Source: 0-14-0-80-60-11 sp049322355 (GTDB lineage Bacteria; Desulfobacterota; Desulfobaccia; Desulfobaccales; 0-14-0-80-60-11). Taken from it: DNA of 64,000 bases. Where the stretch lies: positions 315,068 through 379,067 of the forward strand of contig JBMORG010000001.1 in assembly GCA_049322355.1 (NCBI GenBank), given 5' to 3'. The position numbers and the translations under genes are program-made. Below, one piece after another: positions 1 through 9,644 of the stretch; within the stretch, counting starts at the first letter, position 1; each line of letters begins with the position of its first letter. A model generated the notes under the pieces. It saw only the letters and a list, made by a program, of their open reading frames with translations. It was not told the DNA's origin and searched no databases.

Positions 1-126
1 GAAATGCTGAATTAACGGAATTATCTTTTAAAAAAGTCGGATTTTTTTTAAGCTACTGACTATCGACAGTAAGCTGCCCTGCCATGGGGGGGAAGGCCCC
101 CTACCTTCTGAATAAGGATGAGAACC

Positions 127-819
127 ATGAATTTTGATCCGGAACGGCCAGCTGAGAACCCATTCTGGTTTCGAGAGTGTTTTTTGATGACCATGCCCCT
201 GGGCAAGAAGGCCATCAACCTCAGGGAGCTCCTGCAAACCCTGCGGGAAGTGGATGAGTCAGTGCTTTATTATCATCTCCTGCAATCGCGCCTGGCAGTG
301 ACTCAACCGGTGGTGGAATATCCCAATGAGTTTGCTTTATGGGCCGCCACCGCGCTGCAAGACATGAAGCTGGCAGAAAAACTCAGTTCCTTTGATCCCT
401 TTGATTACGACCTTATGGAGGAAGTCCGGGGAGCGATGCTGGAAATCCTGGAAGAATATCTCTGGGATCTGCCCAGTGTTCCCTGGGCCCGCCCCGGGTT
501 TGAGTTTCATTTCTGCGAAGCCTCCACGGTGGTCATCCGCTCCGAAATCCCGGCCACTACCCTGAAAGATTTTTGCCACGGGCTGGGGAAAGTGGGGCTG
601 GATTCGGTTTATTACCACTTTTTTGAGGCCCGCCGCCGCCTGGGAATGCGTCATATTGATGATTTTTCTTATTGGATCGAAACCAATTTCGGCTTGCCGG
701 AGTTGGTAACGGCTATACGGGACATCGACGTTTACTTTTATACCTTGAAAGAAGTACGGGATACCCTCCTGGGATTGATCCATCAGCATTTGGGAGAACT
801 CTGTGATTACTCTGAATGA
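127..819 (+). CDS. DUF5752 family protein, trehalose-cluster partner of TreT
   Basis: A 230-residue soluble protein with no signal peptide or membrane segment. It is made of two similar halves, roughly residues 13-113 and 127-224. Each half carries a Y-Y-H motif (48-50 and 162-164) followed by an acidic/aromatic helix, so it looks like an internal duplication. The sequence resembles the DUF5752 family, which I know as a neighbour of TreT-type trehalose synthases; its biochemical role is not established. The start at 127 is preferred over the ATG at 118 because AAGGA at 114-118 then sits 8 bases upstream as a ribosome binding site. The gene overlaps treT by 17 bases, suggesting coupled translation and possibly a subunit or regulator of TreT (inference). 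Confidence 0.75.
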   Translation: MNFDPERPAENPFWFRECFLMTMPLGKKAINLRELLQTLREVDESVLYYHLLQSRLAVTQPVVEYPNEFALWAATALQDMKLAEKLSSFDPFDYDLMEEVRGAMLEILEEYLWDLPSVPWARPGFEFHFCEASTVVIRSEIPATTLKDFCHGLGKVGLDSVYYHFFEARRRLGMRHIDDFSYWIETNFGLPELVTAIRDIDVYFYTLKEVRDTLLGLIHQHLGELCDYSE

Positions 820-2026
820 CTATATAGCCATTGTCGGCGCGGAAGTAGTCGGTCAGCTGCACCGCCTGGCAGAGCGCCTGGGGCCCCGCCGTTTTGTCCA
901 CATTAATTCTACCCGCACCGGTGGAGGCGTGGCGGAGATCCTCTCCCGGGCCGTCCCGTTGCTAAACCAATTGGGGTTGGAGACCCAATGGGAGGTAATC
1001 CAGGGCGACCCCTCCTTTTTCGAAGTTACCAAGGCCTTTCACAATGCCCTGCAGGGGCATGAAGTCCGGGTGCACCAATCCCTGTTGGATCACTATAGGG
1101 AAATCAACCGGGAGAACGCCCGGAAATTTTCCTGGGAAGCCGACTTCGTCCTGGTGCACGATCCACAGCCGGCCTCGCTTATTAATGAAATGCGGTCCCA
1201 GGCCACCCACTGGATCTGGCGCTGTCATATCGATGTCTCCCGGCCCAATATCAAGGTCTGGAAATTTCTGCGGGAAATCGTCAGTCAATACGATGCCTCG
1301 GTTTTTTCCATGGCGCAATTCGCTCAAAACCTGCCGCATCCCCAATATCTCATCCGGCCCTCCATCGACCCTTTGAGCGAGAAAAACCGAGATCTGACAC
1401 CGGAAGAAATCCAGAAGGTCATGGACCGGCTGGGGATCGAACGGGACAAGCCCCTCATCCTGCAGGTATCCCGGTTTGATTCCTTTAAGGACCCGGTGGG
1501 GGTAATTCAGGCCTTCCGCATGGTGCGCAAACATACCCCCTGTAAATTGGTTTTGGCCGGGGGCGAGGCCACGGATGACCCGGAAGGCCCTCGGATTTTT
1601 GAAGAGGTCATGGAAGCCGTCCAAGGGGAGTCGGACATTCAGGTGCTCCTATTGCCCCCGGACGCCCATCACGAAGTCAACGCCCTCCAGCGTGCTGCGG
1701 ATGTTATTGTCCAGAAGTCCACCCGGGAAGGTTTTGGGCTGACCGTTACCGAGGCCATGTGGAAAGGCAAGCCGGTCATCGGCGGCGCCGTCGGGGGCAT
1801 TGTCTTGCAGCTTCGAGATTACAACACCGGCTTCCTGGTCAACTCCCCAGAAGGCTGCGCCTTCCGCATCCGCTATTTACTGCACCGCCCGGAGATGGCC
1901 AAACGCATGGGTAAACTGGCCCAGGAATTTGTCAGGCAGCATTTTCTCATTACGCGTAATATCCGGGATTATTTGACGCTCCTATCGCTGTTGGAAAACC
2001 CAGGTAATCGCGTCATTGAGCTCTAA
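803..2026 (+). CDS. treT: Trehalose synthase, GT4 glycosyltransferase (TreT)
   Basis: A 407-residue GT-B glycosyltransferase of family GT4. TreT enzymes join NDP-glucose and glucose to give trehalose, reversibly in several organisms. The N-terminal domain contains the glycine-rich INSTRTGGGVAE segment near residues 34-45 that is typical of TreT. The C-terminal domain has the E-x7-E donor-site motif, E309 to E317 in EGFGLTVTE. The start is a GTG with GGGAGA at 792-797. It overlaps the DUF5752 gene and lies 35 bases before treZ, so it belongs to a trehalose operon. Having TreT beside TreY/TreZ gives two trehalose routes in one cluster, one from nucleotide sugar and one from glucan. The donor nucleotide cannot be read from sequence. 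Confidence 0.88.
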   Translation: MITLNDYIAIVGAEVVGQLHRLAERLGPRRFVHINSTRTGGGVAEILSRAVPLLNQLGLETQWEVIQGDPSFFEVTKAFHNALQGHEVRVHQSLLDHYREINRENARKFSWEADFVLVHDPQPASLINEMRSQATHWIWRCHIDVSRPNIKVWKFLREIVSQYDASVFSMAQFAQNLPHPQYLIRPSIDPLSEKNRDLTPEEIQKVMDRLGIERDKPLILQVSRFDSFKDPVGVIQAFRMVRKHTPCKLVLAGGEATDDPEGPRIFEEVMEAVQGESDIQVLLLPPDAHHEVNALQRAADVIVQKSTREGFGLTVTEAMWKGKPVIGGAVGGIVLQLRDYNTGFLVNSPEGCAFRIRYLLHRPEMAKRMGKLAQEFVRQHFLITRNIRDYLTLLSLLENPGNRVIEL

Positions 2027-2061
2027 TCCCGGATAAAGTCATTCTTTCAATGAGGTAAGTC

Positions 2062-3906
2062 GTGCAGGCCTTAGCCCATTTGGGAGCCACTTATCTGGGA
2101 GAGGGACGTTGTCGGTTTCTGGTGTGGGCGCCCCTGGCAGACCGGGTAGAGGTCCGGCTCATCTCCCCCCGGGAAGCCCTCTTCCCCCTGGAAAAGAGCA
2201 AAAAGGGTTACTTCTCCGCAACAGTTGCCGGCGTAGAGCCGGGCTGCCTCTATTTTTACCGGTTAAATGGCCAGCAGGACTTTCCGGACCCGGCATCCCG
2301 GTTTCAACCCCAGGGGGTCCACGGCCCGTCCCAGGTGGTGGATCCCCATTTCCCCTGGGGCGACGGCCATTGGCCGGGTTTATCCCTGAGAGATTATGTC
2401 ATTTATGAGTTGCACGTGGGGACTTTTACCCAGGAAGGCACTTTTACCGCGGTCATTCCCCACCTTGATGGGCTGAAAGAACTGGGCCTTACTGCCATAG
2501 AACTGATGCCGGTGGCCCAGTTTCCAGGAGAGCGCAACTGGGGCTACGACGGGGTTTACCCGTACGCCCCACAGAATAGTTACGGCGGCCCCCAGGGCCT
2601 CAAAAATTTGGTGAACGCCTGCCATCAAAGGGGCCTGGCAGTGGTCCTGGACGTAGTCTACAATCATCTGGGCCCGGAAGGCAACTATCTGGCCAACTAC
2701 GGTCCATATTTCACCCAACGCTACTGCACCCCCTGGGGCCCAGCCCTCAACTTTGATGGCCCGGAAAGCGATGAGGTAAGGCGCTTCTTCATCGAGAATG
2801 CCCTCTTTTGGGGCTCTGAATATCACGTTGATGCCTTGCGTCTGGATGCCCTGCATGCCATAGTGGATCTGTCGCCGCGCCCCTTTTTAGCCGAACTGGC
2901 CGAAACGGTGCACCGGGTTGGGGAGCGCCTGAATCGAAAGATTTACCTGATGGCGGAAAGCGACTTAAACGATGTGCGTTTGCTCCGTTCCCCGGAATTG
3001 GGCGGGTGCGGCCTTGACGCCCACTGGAATGATGATTTTCACCACGCTTTGCACACCTTGCTGACTGGGGAGCAGACCGGCTATTATCAGGACTTCGGCC
3101 GCCTGGACCAACTCGCCCAGGCCTGGCGGGAAGGCTTCATCTATTCGGGGGCATATTCTCCCTTTCGGCGCCGCCGCCACGGCTCCTCTTCCCGGGATAT
3201 ATCGGCGGAGCGCCTGGTGGTCTTCGCCCAAAACCATGACCAGGTAGGAAATCGCCTGGGAGGTGAGCGCCTCAGCCGACTGGTCTCTTTCGAGGCTTTG
3301 AAATTGGCCGCCGGCGTGGTGCTCTTGTCCCCTTTTATGCCCCTGCTGTTTATGGGGGAAGAATACGGGGAAACCGCGCCCTTCCTTTATTTTGTGAGTC
3401 ATGGGGATCCCGGTCTGATCGAGGCCGTGCGCCAGGGGCGCATAGAGGAGTTCGCATCTTTTTGCTGGCTGGAGGAGCCCCCTGATCCCCAGGGAGAGAA
3501 GACCTTTTCCCGCGCCAAACTTGACCACCGCCTCCGCTTGGAAGGAAACCACAAGGTTCTTATGGAATTTTACCGGGAACTTCTGGGGTTGCGCCGGGAA
3601 TTATCCCTCCTTGCCGACTTGGGCCGCCGGGACCGGGAAATCCGGGGATATGAGATGGAAAAAGTGTTGTGGGTCCGGATGACTGCGGAGGAAGGCGAAG
3701 CAATCATTTTGTTTTATTTTGGCCAGGAACCCCTGAACCTTGCCCTCCCCTGGCCCCGGGGCCGTTGGAGCAAGAGACTGGACTCCGCCGGGACGCGCTG
3801 GCTGGGCCCGGGAAATGACGCTCCGGTAGCAATTGAGGGAGATAGGGTTCTCCGGATCAGGTTTGCTCCCCAATCCCTGCAAATCTATCTCCGCGAGGAT
3901 GCATAA
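2062..3906 (+). CDS. treZ: Malto-oligosyltrehalose trehalohydrolase (TreZ)
   Basis: A 614-residue GH13 enzyme that releases free trehalose from maltooligosyl-trehalose made by TreY. An N-terminal CBM48/E-set domain (about 1-95) precedes the catalytic barrel. Catalytic residues are visible: nucleophile D262 in LRLDALHAI, acid/base E299 in MAESD, and transition-state Asp D393 in QNHDQVGNR. The DVVYNHLGPEGNY segment near 197 is also characteristic of TreZ. The start is a GTG with GAGGTAA about 4 bases upstream. Its stop codon overlaps the next ATG (TAATG), indicating translational coupling to the GH57 enzyme. Length is normal for the family. Confidence 0.93.
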   Translation: MQALAHLGATYLGEGRCRFLVWAPLADRVEVRLISPREALFPLEKSKKGYFSATVAGVEPGCLYFYRLNGQQDFPDPASRFQPQGVHGPSQVVDPHFPWGDGHWPGLSLRDYVIYELHVGTFTQEGTFTAVIPHLDGLKELGLTAIELMPVAQFPGERNWGYDGVYPYAPQNSYGGPQGLKNLVNACHQRGLAVVLDVVYNHLGPEGNYLANYGPYFTQRYCTPWGPALNFDGPESDEVRRFFIENALFWGSEYHVDALRLDALHAIVDLSPRPFLAELAETVHRVGERLNRKIYLMAESDLNDVRLLRSPELGGCGLDAHWNDDFHHALHTLLTGEQTGYYQDFGRLDQLAQAWREGFIYSGAYSPFRRRRHGSSSRDISAERLVVFAQNHDQVGNRLGGERLSRLVSFEALKLAAGVVLLSPFMPLLFMGEEYGETAPFLYFVSHGDPGLIEAVRQGRIEEFASFCWLEEPPDPQGEKTFSRAKLDHRLRLEGNHKVLMEFYRELLGLRRELSLLADLGRRDREIRGYEMEKVLWVRMTAEEGEAIILFYFGQEPLNLALPWPRGRWSKRLDSAGTRWLGPGNDAPVAIEGDRVLRIRFAPQSLQIYLREDA

Positions 3907-6338
3907 TGGGGGAAAGATACATTTGCATCCACGGGCATTTTTACCAACCACCCCGGGAAAATCCCTGGCTGGAGGACATCGAACTTCAGGATTCCGCTTA
4001 TCCTTATCACGACTGGAATGAAAAGATCGCCGCAGAATGCTATGCCCCCAACACCGTGTCCCGGATTTTGGACGGCGAAGGCCGCATCATCCGGCTGCCC
4101 AATAATTACGCCAAAATAAGCTTCAACTTTGGACCCACCCTCCTGGCCTGGATGGCGGAGAAGGCTCCAGAAATTTATGAGGCCGTCCGGGCGGCCGACC
4201 GTCAGAGTCAACAACAATTTTCCGGTCACGGCTCGGCCCTGGCCCAGGCTTACAACCACATGATCATGCCCCTGGCCAATCGCCGGGACAAGTATACCCA
4301 GGTGCTCTGGGGGATCCGGGATTTTGAGCACCGCTTCGGGCGCCCGCCGGAGGGGATGTGGCTGCCAGAAACCGCAGTGGACCTGGAGACCCTGGATATC
4401 ATGGCGGAATTAGGCATCCGCTTTACTATTTTAGCACCCCGCCAGGCACACAAGATCCGTAAGATCGGCCAAAAGGCCTGGGAAGACGTGAGCGGGGGTC
4501 GGATAGATCCTACCGCGGGGTATCTGTTAAAGCTGTGTAAGGGCCGGTCCATGGTTCTGTTTTTCTATGACGGGCCCATCTCCCAGGCTATTGCTTTTGA
4601 GGACTTGCTGGTGCGGGGCGAAAACCTGGCCTCGCGGCTGGTCAACGCCTTTTCGGACGAGCGCCCGTGGCCCCAGTTGGTGCATATCGCCACTGACGGG
4701 GAAACCTATGGCCACCATCGGCTCCACGGCGACATGGCCCTGGCCTATGCCCTGGATTATCTTGAAAACAGCGACTTGGCACGTCTGACCAACTACGGGG
4801 AGTTTTTGGAGAAAAACCCCCCGACCTTCGAAGTGAAGATTTTTGAGAATTCATCCTGGAGTTGCGTCCATGGTGTGGAGCGTTGGCGGAAAGACTGCGG
4901 CTGCAACAGCGGCGGGCACCCAGGCTGGAGCCAGGCCTGGCGGACGCCCTTGAGGGAGGCCCTGGACTGGCTGCGGGACACTCTGGCCACCCCGTATGAG
5001 GAAAAAGCCGCCCAGTTTCTAAAAGATCCCTGGGCTGCGAGAGATGATTATATATCCGTCATTCTGAACCGCGACCGCCAGGAAGTGGAGAAATTTTTGG
5101 GGCGCCACGCCACCCGGGGGCTTCATCCCGAAGAAAAGTGCAGGGTCCTGCAACTCCTGGAAATGCAGCGCCATGCCATGCTGATGTACACCAGTTGCGG
5201 CTGGTTCTTTGATGAACTCTCGGGTCTTGAAACCGTGCAGGTTTTACAATATGCCGGCCGGGTGGTCCAGTTAGCCCGGGACATCTTGGGGGACGACCAT
5301 GAAACCCGTTTCCTGGAACGGCTGGAACAGGCCCAAAGCAATATTCCGGAATATGGGGATGGACGTAGGATTTTCGAGAAATTTGTCAAACCGGCGATGG
5401 TAAATTTACTCACTGTGGGGGCCCACTACGCCATCAGTTCCCTCTTCGAGGACTATCTAGCCCAGGACCGGATTTTTTGCTACTCCATTGACCGGGAAGA
5501 CTACCGGCTGTCGGAGGTGGGCAAGGCCAAGCTGGCAGTGGGGCGGATACAGGTGACTTCAGATATTACCTGGAATTCCGCGACCATAAGTTTTGCGGTG
5601 CTGCATTTTGGGGACCACAACCTCTGCGGCGGCGTCCGGGAGTTTCAGGGGGAGGAAGCCTATGGCACGATGGCCTGGGAAGTTACCGAGGCTTTCTCCT
5701 GGATGGAATTTCCTGAAACCATCCGCCGCCTTGACCAACATTTTGGGGCTTCCACCTATTCTCTAAGATCACTCTTTCGGGATGAACAGCGCAAAATTTT
5801 GAATCAGATCATGGCGCTGAACCTGGAAGAGGTCTGGTCCGCTTATTCCCGGCTCTATACCCACAACGTCCCCTTAATGCGTTTCCATATGGAACTGGGG
5901 GTTCCTCTTCCCCGGCCCTTACACTCCATGGCGCAGATCGTAATCAACCGTAACCTCCAGGAGACTTTTGGGGCCCCGGAATTGGATCTGCAGCTAATTC
6001 GCAGCCTCCTGAAAGAGGCGCGTCTGTTGCAGGTGGGATTAGAAGGAGCCGGATTGGAGTATGCCTTGAGAAAGGCTCTGGAAGGCCTGGCCCAAAAAAT
6101 CCACCTGGACCCCCATGATTTTCATAGCCTGAAGCAATTGGAGGAGGCGGTAGCCCTGGGTAAGGAGTTCCCTTTTGAAGTAAATCTGTGGAAAGTGCAG
6201 AACATCTATTACGATATGCTGAACTCCATCTATCCCCACTGGCGCCGGCAATCCGATCAGGGGCAGGAAGAAGCCGTTGCCTGGGTTCAACACTTTCGCC
6301 GTCTGGGGGAGAAGTTATCGGTCCTTATTCCTGAATAA
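3906..6338 (+). CDS. GH57 alpha-glucan-active enzyme with DUF3536 C-terminus
   Basis: An 810-residue cytoplasmic protein. The N-terminal half is a GH57 barrel with the opening HGHFYQPPRENPW near residues 9-21, the WLPE motif with putative nucleophile E155, and DGETYGHH at 264-271. The C-terminal half matches the DUF3536 extension. GH57 includes amylases, 4-alpha-glucanotransferases and branching enzymes. The exact activity of this DUF3536 subgroup is not known to me, so substrate is inferred from context: glucan trimming or branching that feeds TreY/TreZ. It starts on the last base of the treZ stop and is followed by a large inverted repeat before treY. Confidence 0.8.
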   Translation: MGERYICIHGHFYQPPRENPWLEDIELQDSAYPYHDWNEKIAAECYAPNTVSRILDGEGRIIRLPNNYAKISFNFGPTLLAWMAEKAPEIYEAVRAADRQSQQQFSGHGSALAQAYNHMIMPLANRRDKYTQVLWGIRDFEHRFGRPPEGMWLPETAVDLETLDIMAELGIRFTILAPRQAHKIRKIGQKAWEDVSGGRIDPTAGYLLKLCKGRSMVLFFYDGPISQAIAFEDLLVRGENLASRLVNAFSDERPWPQLVHIATDGETYGHHRLHGDMALAYALDYLENSDLARLTNYGEFLEKNPPTFEVKIFENSSWSCVHGVERWRKDCGCNSGGHPGWSQAWRTPLREALDWLRDTLATPYEEKAAQFLKDPWAARDDYISVILNRDRQEVEKFLGRHATRGLHPEEKCRVLQLLEMQRHAMLMYTSCGWFFDELSGLETVQVLQYAGRVVQLARDILGDDHETRFLERLEQAQSNIPEYGDGRRIFEKFVKPAMVNLLTVGAHYAISSLFEDYLAQDRIFCYSIDREDYRLSEVGKAKLAVGRIQVTSDITWNSATISFAVLHFGDHNLCGGVREFQGEEAYGTMAWEVTEAFSWMEFPETIRRLDQHFGASTYSLRSLFRDEQRKILNQIMALNLEEVWSAYSRLYTHNVPLMRFHMELGVPLPRPLHSMAQIVINRNLQETFGAPELDLQLIRSLLKEARLLQVGLEGAGLEYALRKALEGLAQKIHLDPHDFHSLKQLEEAVALGKEFPFEVNLWKVQNIYYDMLNSIYPHWRRQSDQGQEEAVAWVQHFRRLGEKLSVLIPE

Positions 6339-6358
6339 ACAGATTGGCATTTATAGCA

Positions 6359-6429
6359 ATTGCCAAAAGTTTCTTCCTCTTATCCCTCTCTTCCCAGCGG
6401 TTGAGGGGAATAGAAAAACTTTTGGCAAT
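6359..6429. repeat. Long inverted repeat between the GH57 gene and treY
   Basis: The left arm (6359-6374) and right arm (6412-6429) are complementary over 16 positions, apart from two extra bases in the right arm. The arms begin and end ATTGCCAAAAG / CTTTTGGCAAT. Inside the loop CCCTC and GAGGG can pair again, giving a long stem. There is no clean T-tract after the right arm, so it is not a textbook terminator. It could be an RNA-processing or partial-termination hairpin that sets treY level, or a small palindromic mobile repeat. Confidence 0.6.
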
Positions 6430-6447
6430 AAAGTGTAAGAGCGCCGT

Positions 6448-9312
6448 ATGACTGGCTTTAGAGTCCCTTCCGCCACCTACCGTCTCCAGTTCCACCACGG
6501 CTTCCGTTTCATCGCCGCCCAAGCCCTGGTGCCTTACCTGTATGACCTCGGCATCTCCGAACTTTACGCCTCCCCCTTCTTCAAGGCCCGGCGGCGTAGT
6601 CTGCACGGCTATTCGGTGACCAACCCCCTGGAAATCAACCCCGAGTTGGGCTCCAGGGTCTCTTTCAGAGCTTTGCAAAAAGTCCTGAAATCCAAGGGCA
6701 TGGGCCTGTTGTTGGACATTGTTCCCAACCACATGGCTTTGAGCCATGACAATCCCTGGATCATGGAGGTCCTGGAGAATGGCCCAGGTTCCCCCTTTGC
6801 CGTCTTCTTTGACATCGATTGGCATCCTTTAAACCGGGTCATGGAGGGACGAGTCCTCCAGCCCATTTTAGGAGCACCTTACGGGCAGGTCCTGGAAAAC
6901 CAGGAATTCAGACTGGCCCTGGGAGAGGAGGGTTTTTTCGTCCATTACTATGACCATAAATTTCCTTTAGACCCAAAAACTTACGGTCCTTTATTGACTC
7001 ACCGCCTGGAGGACTTGGTCCGGGAACTGGGGGGGGGAAATCCCGCGATTCTAAGTTACATGGGACTCATTACCTTGATCGAACATCTTCCTCCTCGCAC
7101 CTTAAGCAGCAAGAGAAAGCTCCTGGAACGTCACCGCCAAAAAGAAATTCTGAAAAATAATCTCTGGCTCCTCTACCGGGCGAATTCCATCATTAAGAAG
7201 TTTCTTGATGAGAATATCGCAATTTTTAATGGCCAGATTGGGCAGCCGGAAAGTTTTAACCTTCTGGACCGGCTCCTAAGCTCCCAGCCTTATCGTCTGG
7301 CCTACTGGCGGGTCTCCCTGGATATGATCAATTACCGGCGTTTTTTCAGCGTCAACGACTTGATCGGCCTCCGGGTGGAGGACCCCCAAGTCTTCGAAGC
7401 CAGTCACAGTCTGCTGTTCAGTCTGATCCGGGAAGGGAAAATCTCCGGGGTCAGAATCGACCATGTGGACGGTCTATACGATCCTCTGGGGTATCTGCAA
7501 CGCCTGCAAAATCGGCTGGCCCCGGAAGAGAAGACCCCCGCGGCCAGGGAAAATTTTTATGTGGTGGTGGAAAAAATCCTGGCCGCGGACGAACCCCTAC
7601 CGCCAGAATGGCCGGTTTCCGGCACCACCGGCTATGATTTTTTAAATACGGTGAACGGCCTTTTCATTGATGCCCAAGGATTCCAAAAGGTGCAGCGGGT
7701 CTATGCCGACTTTGTTAAGCCGGAACTGGACCGGACAGAGTTAATTTATGAGAAAAAAAAGCTGATCATGGAGACGCTCTTCGGGGGGGAAATGGAAACC
7801 CTGGGATATATTCTCAGCCTGTTGGCGGAACAGGACCGGCAGGCCCGGGATGTCCCCAGAAAAGAGCTGCAGAAAATCATCGGGGAAGTGATTGCCCGCT
7901 TGCCGGTTTACCGCACCTATATCCGCAACTACGAAGTCAGCCCATGGGATCGGGCCTATCTGGAGCAAGTATTTAGGGAAGTGGAAACTGGTAATCCCGC
8001 CTGCGACCCCACGGCCCTGGACTTTGTGCGGCGGGTGCTCTTGCTGGATTTCCCTTCCGACTTGGCCGAGGAGCACAAAAAAGACTGGCTCCGTTTCGTC
8101 ATGAGGTGGCAGCAATTCACCGGCCCCATCATGGCCAAAGGCCTGGAAGATACGGCCCTCTATGTCTATAATCCCCTGGTCTCCTTAAATGAAGTGGGAA
8201 CCGACTTCCTGGTGGTGGCCCCGGAGGATTTCCACCATTTCAACCGGCATCGCCAGGAAAATTGGCCTTTTTCCCTGAACGCCACCTCCACTCATGACAC
8301 CAAGCGCAGCGAAGACGTGCGGATGCGGATCAATGTCCTCTCAGAAATGCCAGGGGAATGGGAGGCCTGTCTGCACCGGTGGTCCGCCTGGAATCAGCCC
8401 AAAAAACGATTTGTCCAGGGCCAGGCTGTCCCGGATGCCAATGAAGAATATTTCCTTTATCAGACCTTACTCGGGGCCTGGCCGCTATTCGACGAAGAGT
8501 TGCCGGAATTTAAAGAGAGGCTCAAAGCCTACGTAATCAAGGCGGCCCGGGAAGCTAAGGTGCACACCAGATGGATAGCCCCGAACCATGAACATGAAAA
8601 CGCCTTGACGGCCTTTTTGGCCGGTATCCTGGATGACAACGGCAATAACGAATTTCTCAGGAATTTCCAGGAATTTCAGTCGAAGTTGGCCTATTACGGC
8701 GCCTTGAATTCCCTCTCCCAGGTTCTCCTCAAAATTTCCTCCCCCGGCGTGCCTGACTTCTATCAGGGAACGGAGCTTTGGGACTTCAGCCTGGTGGATC
8801 CTGATAACCGCCGGCCGGTGGACTTTCAAGAGCGCCCCCGGCTGCTCCAGGACCTGAAGCGGAAAGAGGCGAAAAACCCCGCGTCCCTCATTCGGGAGAT
8901 GTTCCGCCATTGGCAACGGGGCGGCATTAAGCTCTTTGTTACTTACAAAGCCCTCAACTTCCGCAAATCTCATCCGGAACTCTTCTTGCAGGGGGATTAT
9001 CTCTCGTTGGTGACCCGTGGTACCAGGAAAAAAAACGTGATCGCCTTTGCCCGGCGGCGGGAAAACACCTGGGTCGTGGTGGTGGCGGCCAGGCTTTTTA
9101 CCAAAATTCTTCCAGCAAGAGATATTTCCTCAGGCCAGGAGGTTTGGCAGGGAAACTTTGTTCCTTTGCCTCAGGATGCGCCTGAGGAATGGTTTAACGT
9201 TTTTACCGGTGAGAAATTGAAATCCATTCAACAGCAGCAAACCAGGTTATTGCCACTTGATCAGCTCTTGCGGAATCTGCCGGTAGCGCTCCTCTCTGGC
9301 ACCGGGACGTGA
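6448..9312 (+). CDS. treY: Malto-oligosyltrehalose synthase (TreY)
   Basis: A 954-residue GH13 intramolecular transglucosylase. It turns the reducing-end alpha-1,4 linkage of maltooligosaccharides into an alpha,alpha-1,1 linkage, making the TreZ substrate. Catalytic residues are visible: D338 in VRIDHVDGL, E375 in VVVEKIL and D617 in TSTHDTKRSEDVR, the last motif being characteristic of TreY. The N-terminal PSATYRLQFH is also a family signature. Length is usual to slightly long. The ATG is 110 bases after the GH57 gene, with only a weak purine-rich site (TAAGAG) upstream; the intervening inverted repeat may set its expression. Confidence 0.94.
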   Translation: MTGFRVPSATYRLQFHHGFRFIAAQALVPYLYDLGISELYASPFFKARRRSLHGYSVTNPLEINPELGSRVSFRALQKVLKSKGMGLLLDIVPNHMALSHDNPWIMEVLENGPGSPFAVFFDIDWHPLNRVMEGRVLQPILGAPYGQVLENQEFRLALGEEGFFVHYYDHKFPLDPKTYGPLLTHRLEDLVRELGGGNPAILSYMGLITLIEHLPPRTLSSKRKLLERHRQKEILKNNLWLLYRANSIIKKFLDENIAIFNGQIGQPESFNLLDRLLSSQPYRLAYWRVSLDMINYRRFFSVNDLIGLRVEDPQVFEASHSLLFSLIREGKISGVRIDHVDGLYDPLGYLQRLQNRLAPEEKTPAARENFYVVVEKILAADEPLPPEWPVSGTTGYDFLNTVNGLFIDAQGFQKVQRVYADFVKPELDRTELIYEKKKLIMETLFGGEMETLGYILSLLAEQDRQARDVPRKELQKIIGEVIARLPVYRTYIRNYEVSPWDRAYLEQVFREVETGNPACDPTALDFVRRVLLLDFPSDLAEEHKKDWLRFVMRWQQFTGPIMAKGLEDTALYVYNPLVSLNEVGTDFLVVAPEDFHHFNRHRQENWPFSLNATSTHDTKRSEDVRMRINVLSEMPGEWEACLHRWSAWNQPKKRFVQGQAVPDANEEYFLYQTLLGAWPLFDEELPEFKERLKAYVIKAAREAKVHTRWIAPNHEHENALTAFLAGILDDNGNNEFLRNFQEFQSKLAYYGALNSLSQVLLKISSPGVPDFYQGTELWDFSLVDPDNRRPVDFQERPRLLQDLKRKEAKNPASLIREMFRHWQRGGIKLFVTYKALNFRKSHPELFLQGDYLSLVTRGTRKKNVIAFARRRENTWVVVVAARLFTKILPARDISSGQEVWQGNFVPLPQDAPEEWFNVFTGEKLKSIQQQQTRLLPLDQLLRNLPVALLSGTGT

Positions 9313-9644
9313 AATAAAATGCATTTTACGGCCAGGCTTTAATGTCACCTGACCTGCCTCTTCCTTAAGAGCCATATGAAGCCTTGTCTTTCGACGCGTG
9401 TAGCATTGTCTCTGAGGGTAGTGGCGGAGGAGTTGCGCCAGACCCTGCGTCTGGCTTAATTCTCAATTGACAGGAGTCTCATCCCAACTTAATTATTGTT
9501 AGATTAAATAGGAATTTAATTTACAATCAGCCAAAAACATAGGATGTTCGAGTGGTCCAACCGGTGTAAGGGCACACTGCCATCAGGACTGGGTTAGGCC
9601 AGAGTAGATCATTGGCAGCGAACCCATAAATAATAGGAGGGAGG
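9313..9644. other. Non-coding gap treY to patatin gene
   Basis: No convincing gene in about 330 bases. It holds a 14-bp perfect palindrome of A/T-rich sequence around GCAT or TGCA (9315-9328), a hairpin with 7-bp stem GCCAGAC/GTCTGGC and 5-base loop (9437-9455), and a possible sigma-70 -35 box TTGACA at 9467-9472 ahead of an AT-rich stretch. The hairpin lacks a T-tract. Confidence 0.5.
9467..9495 (+). promoter_or_regulatory. Weak sigma-70-like promoter candidate for the patatin gene
   Basis: A perfect TTGACA at 9467-9472 is followed 17 bases later by TAATTA at 9490-9495, only a partial -10 match, in AT-rich DNA. It lies about 150 bases before the patatin-family start. Supported by pattern only. 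Confidence 0.25.

Noticed and set aside
86..101. Short G/C hairpin before the first gene
   Set aside because: Only five G-C pairs with no T-tract, just upstream of a ribosome binding site. Too weak to call.
6340..6362. Possible sigma-54 element before treY (TTGGCA...TTGC)
   Set aside because: The spacing between GG and GC is wrong for -24/-12.
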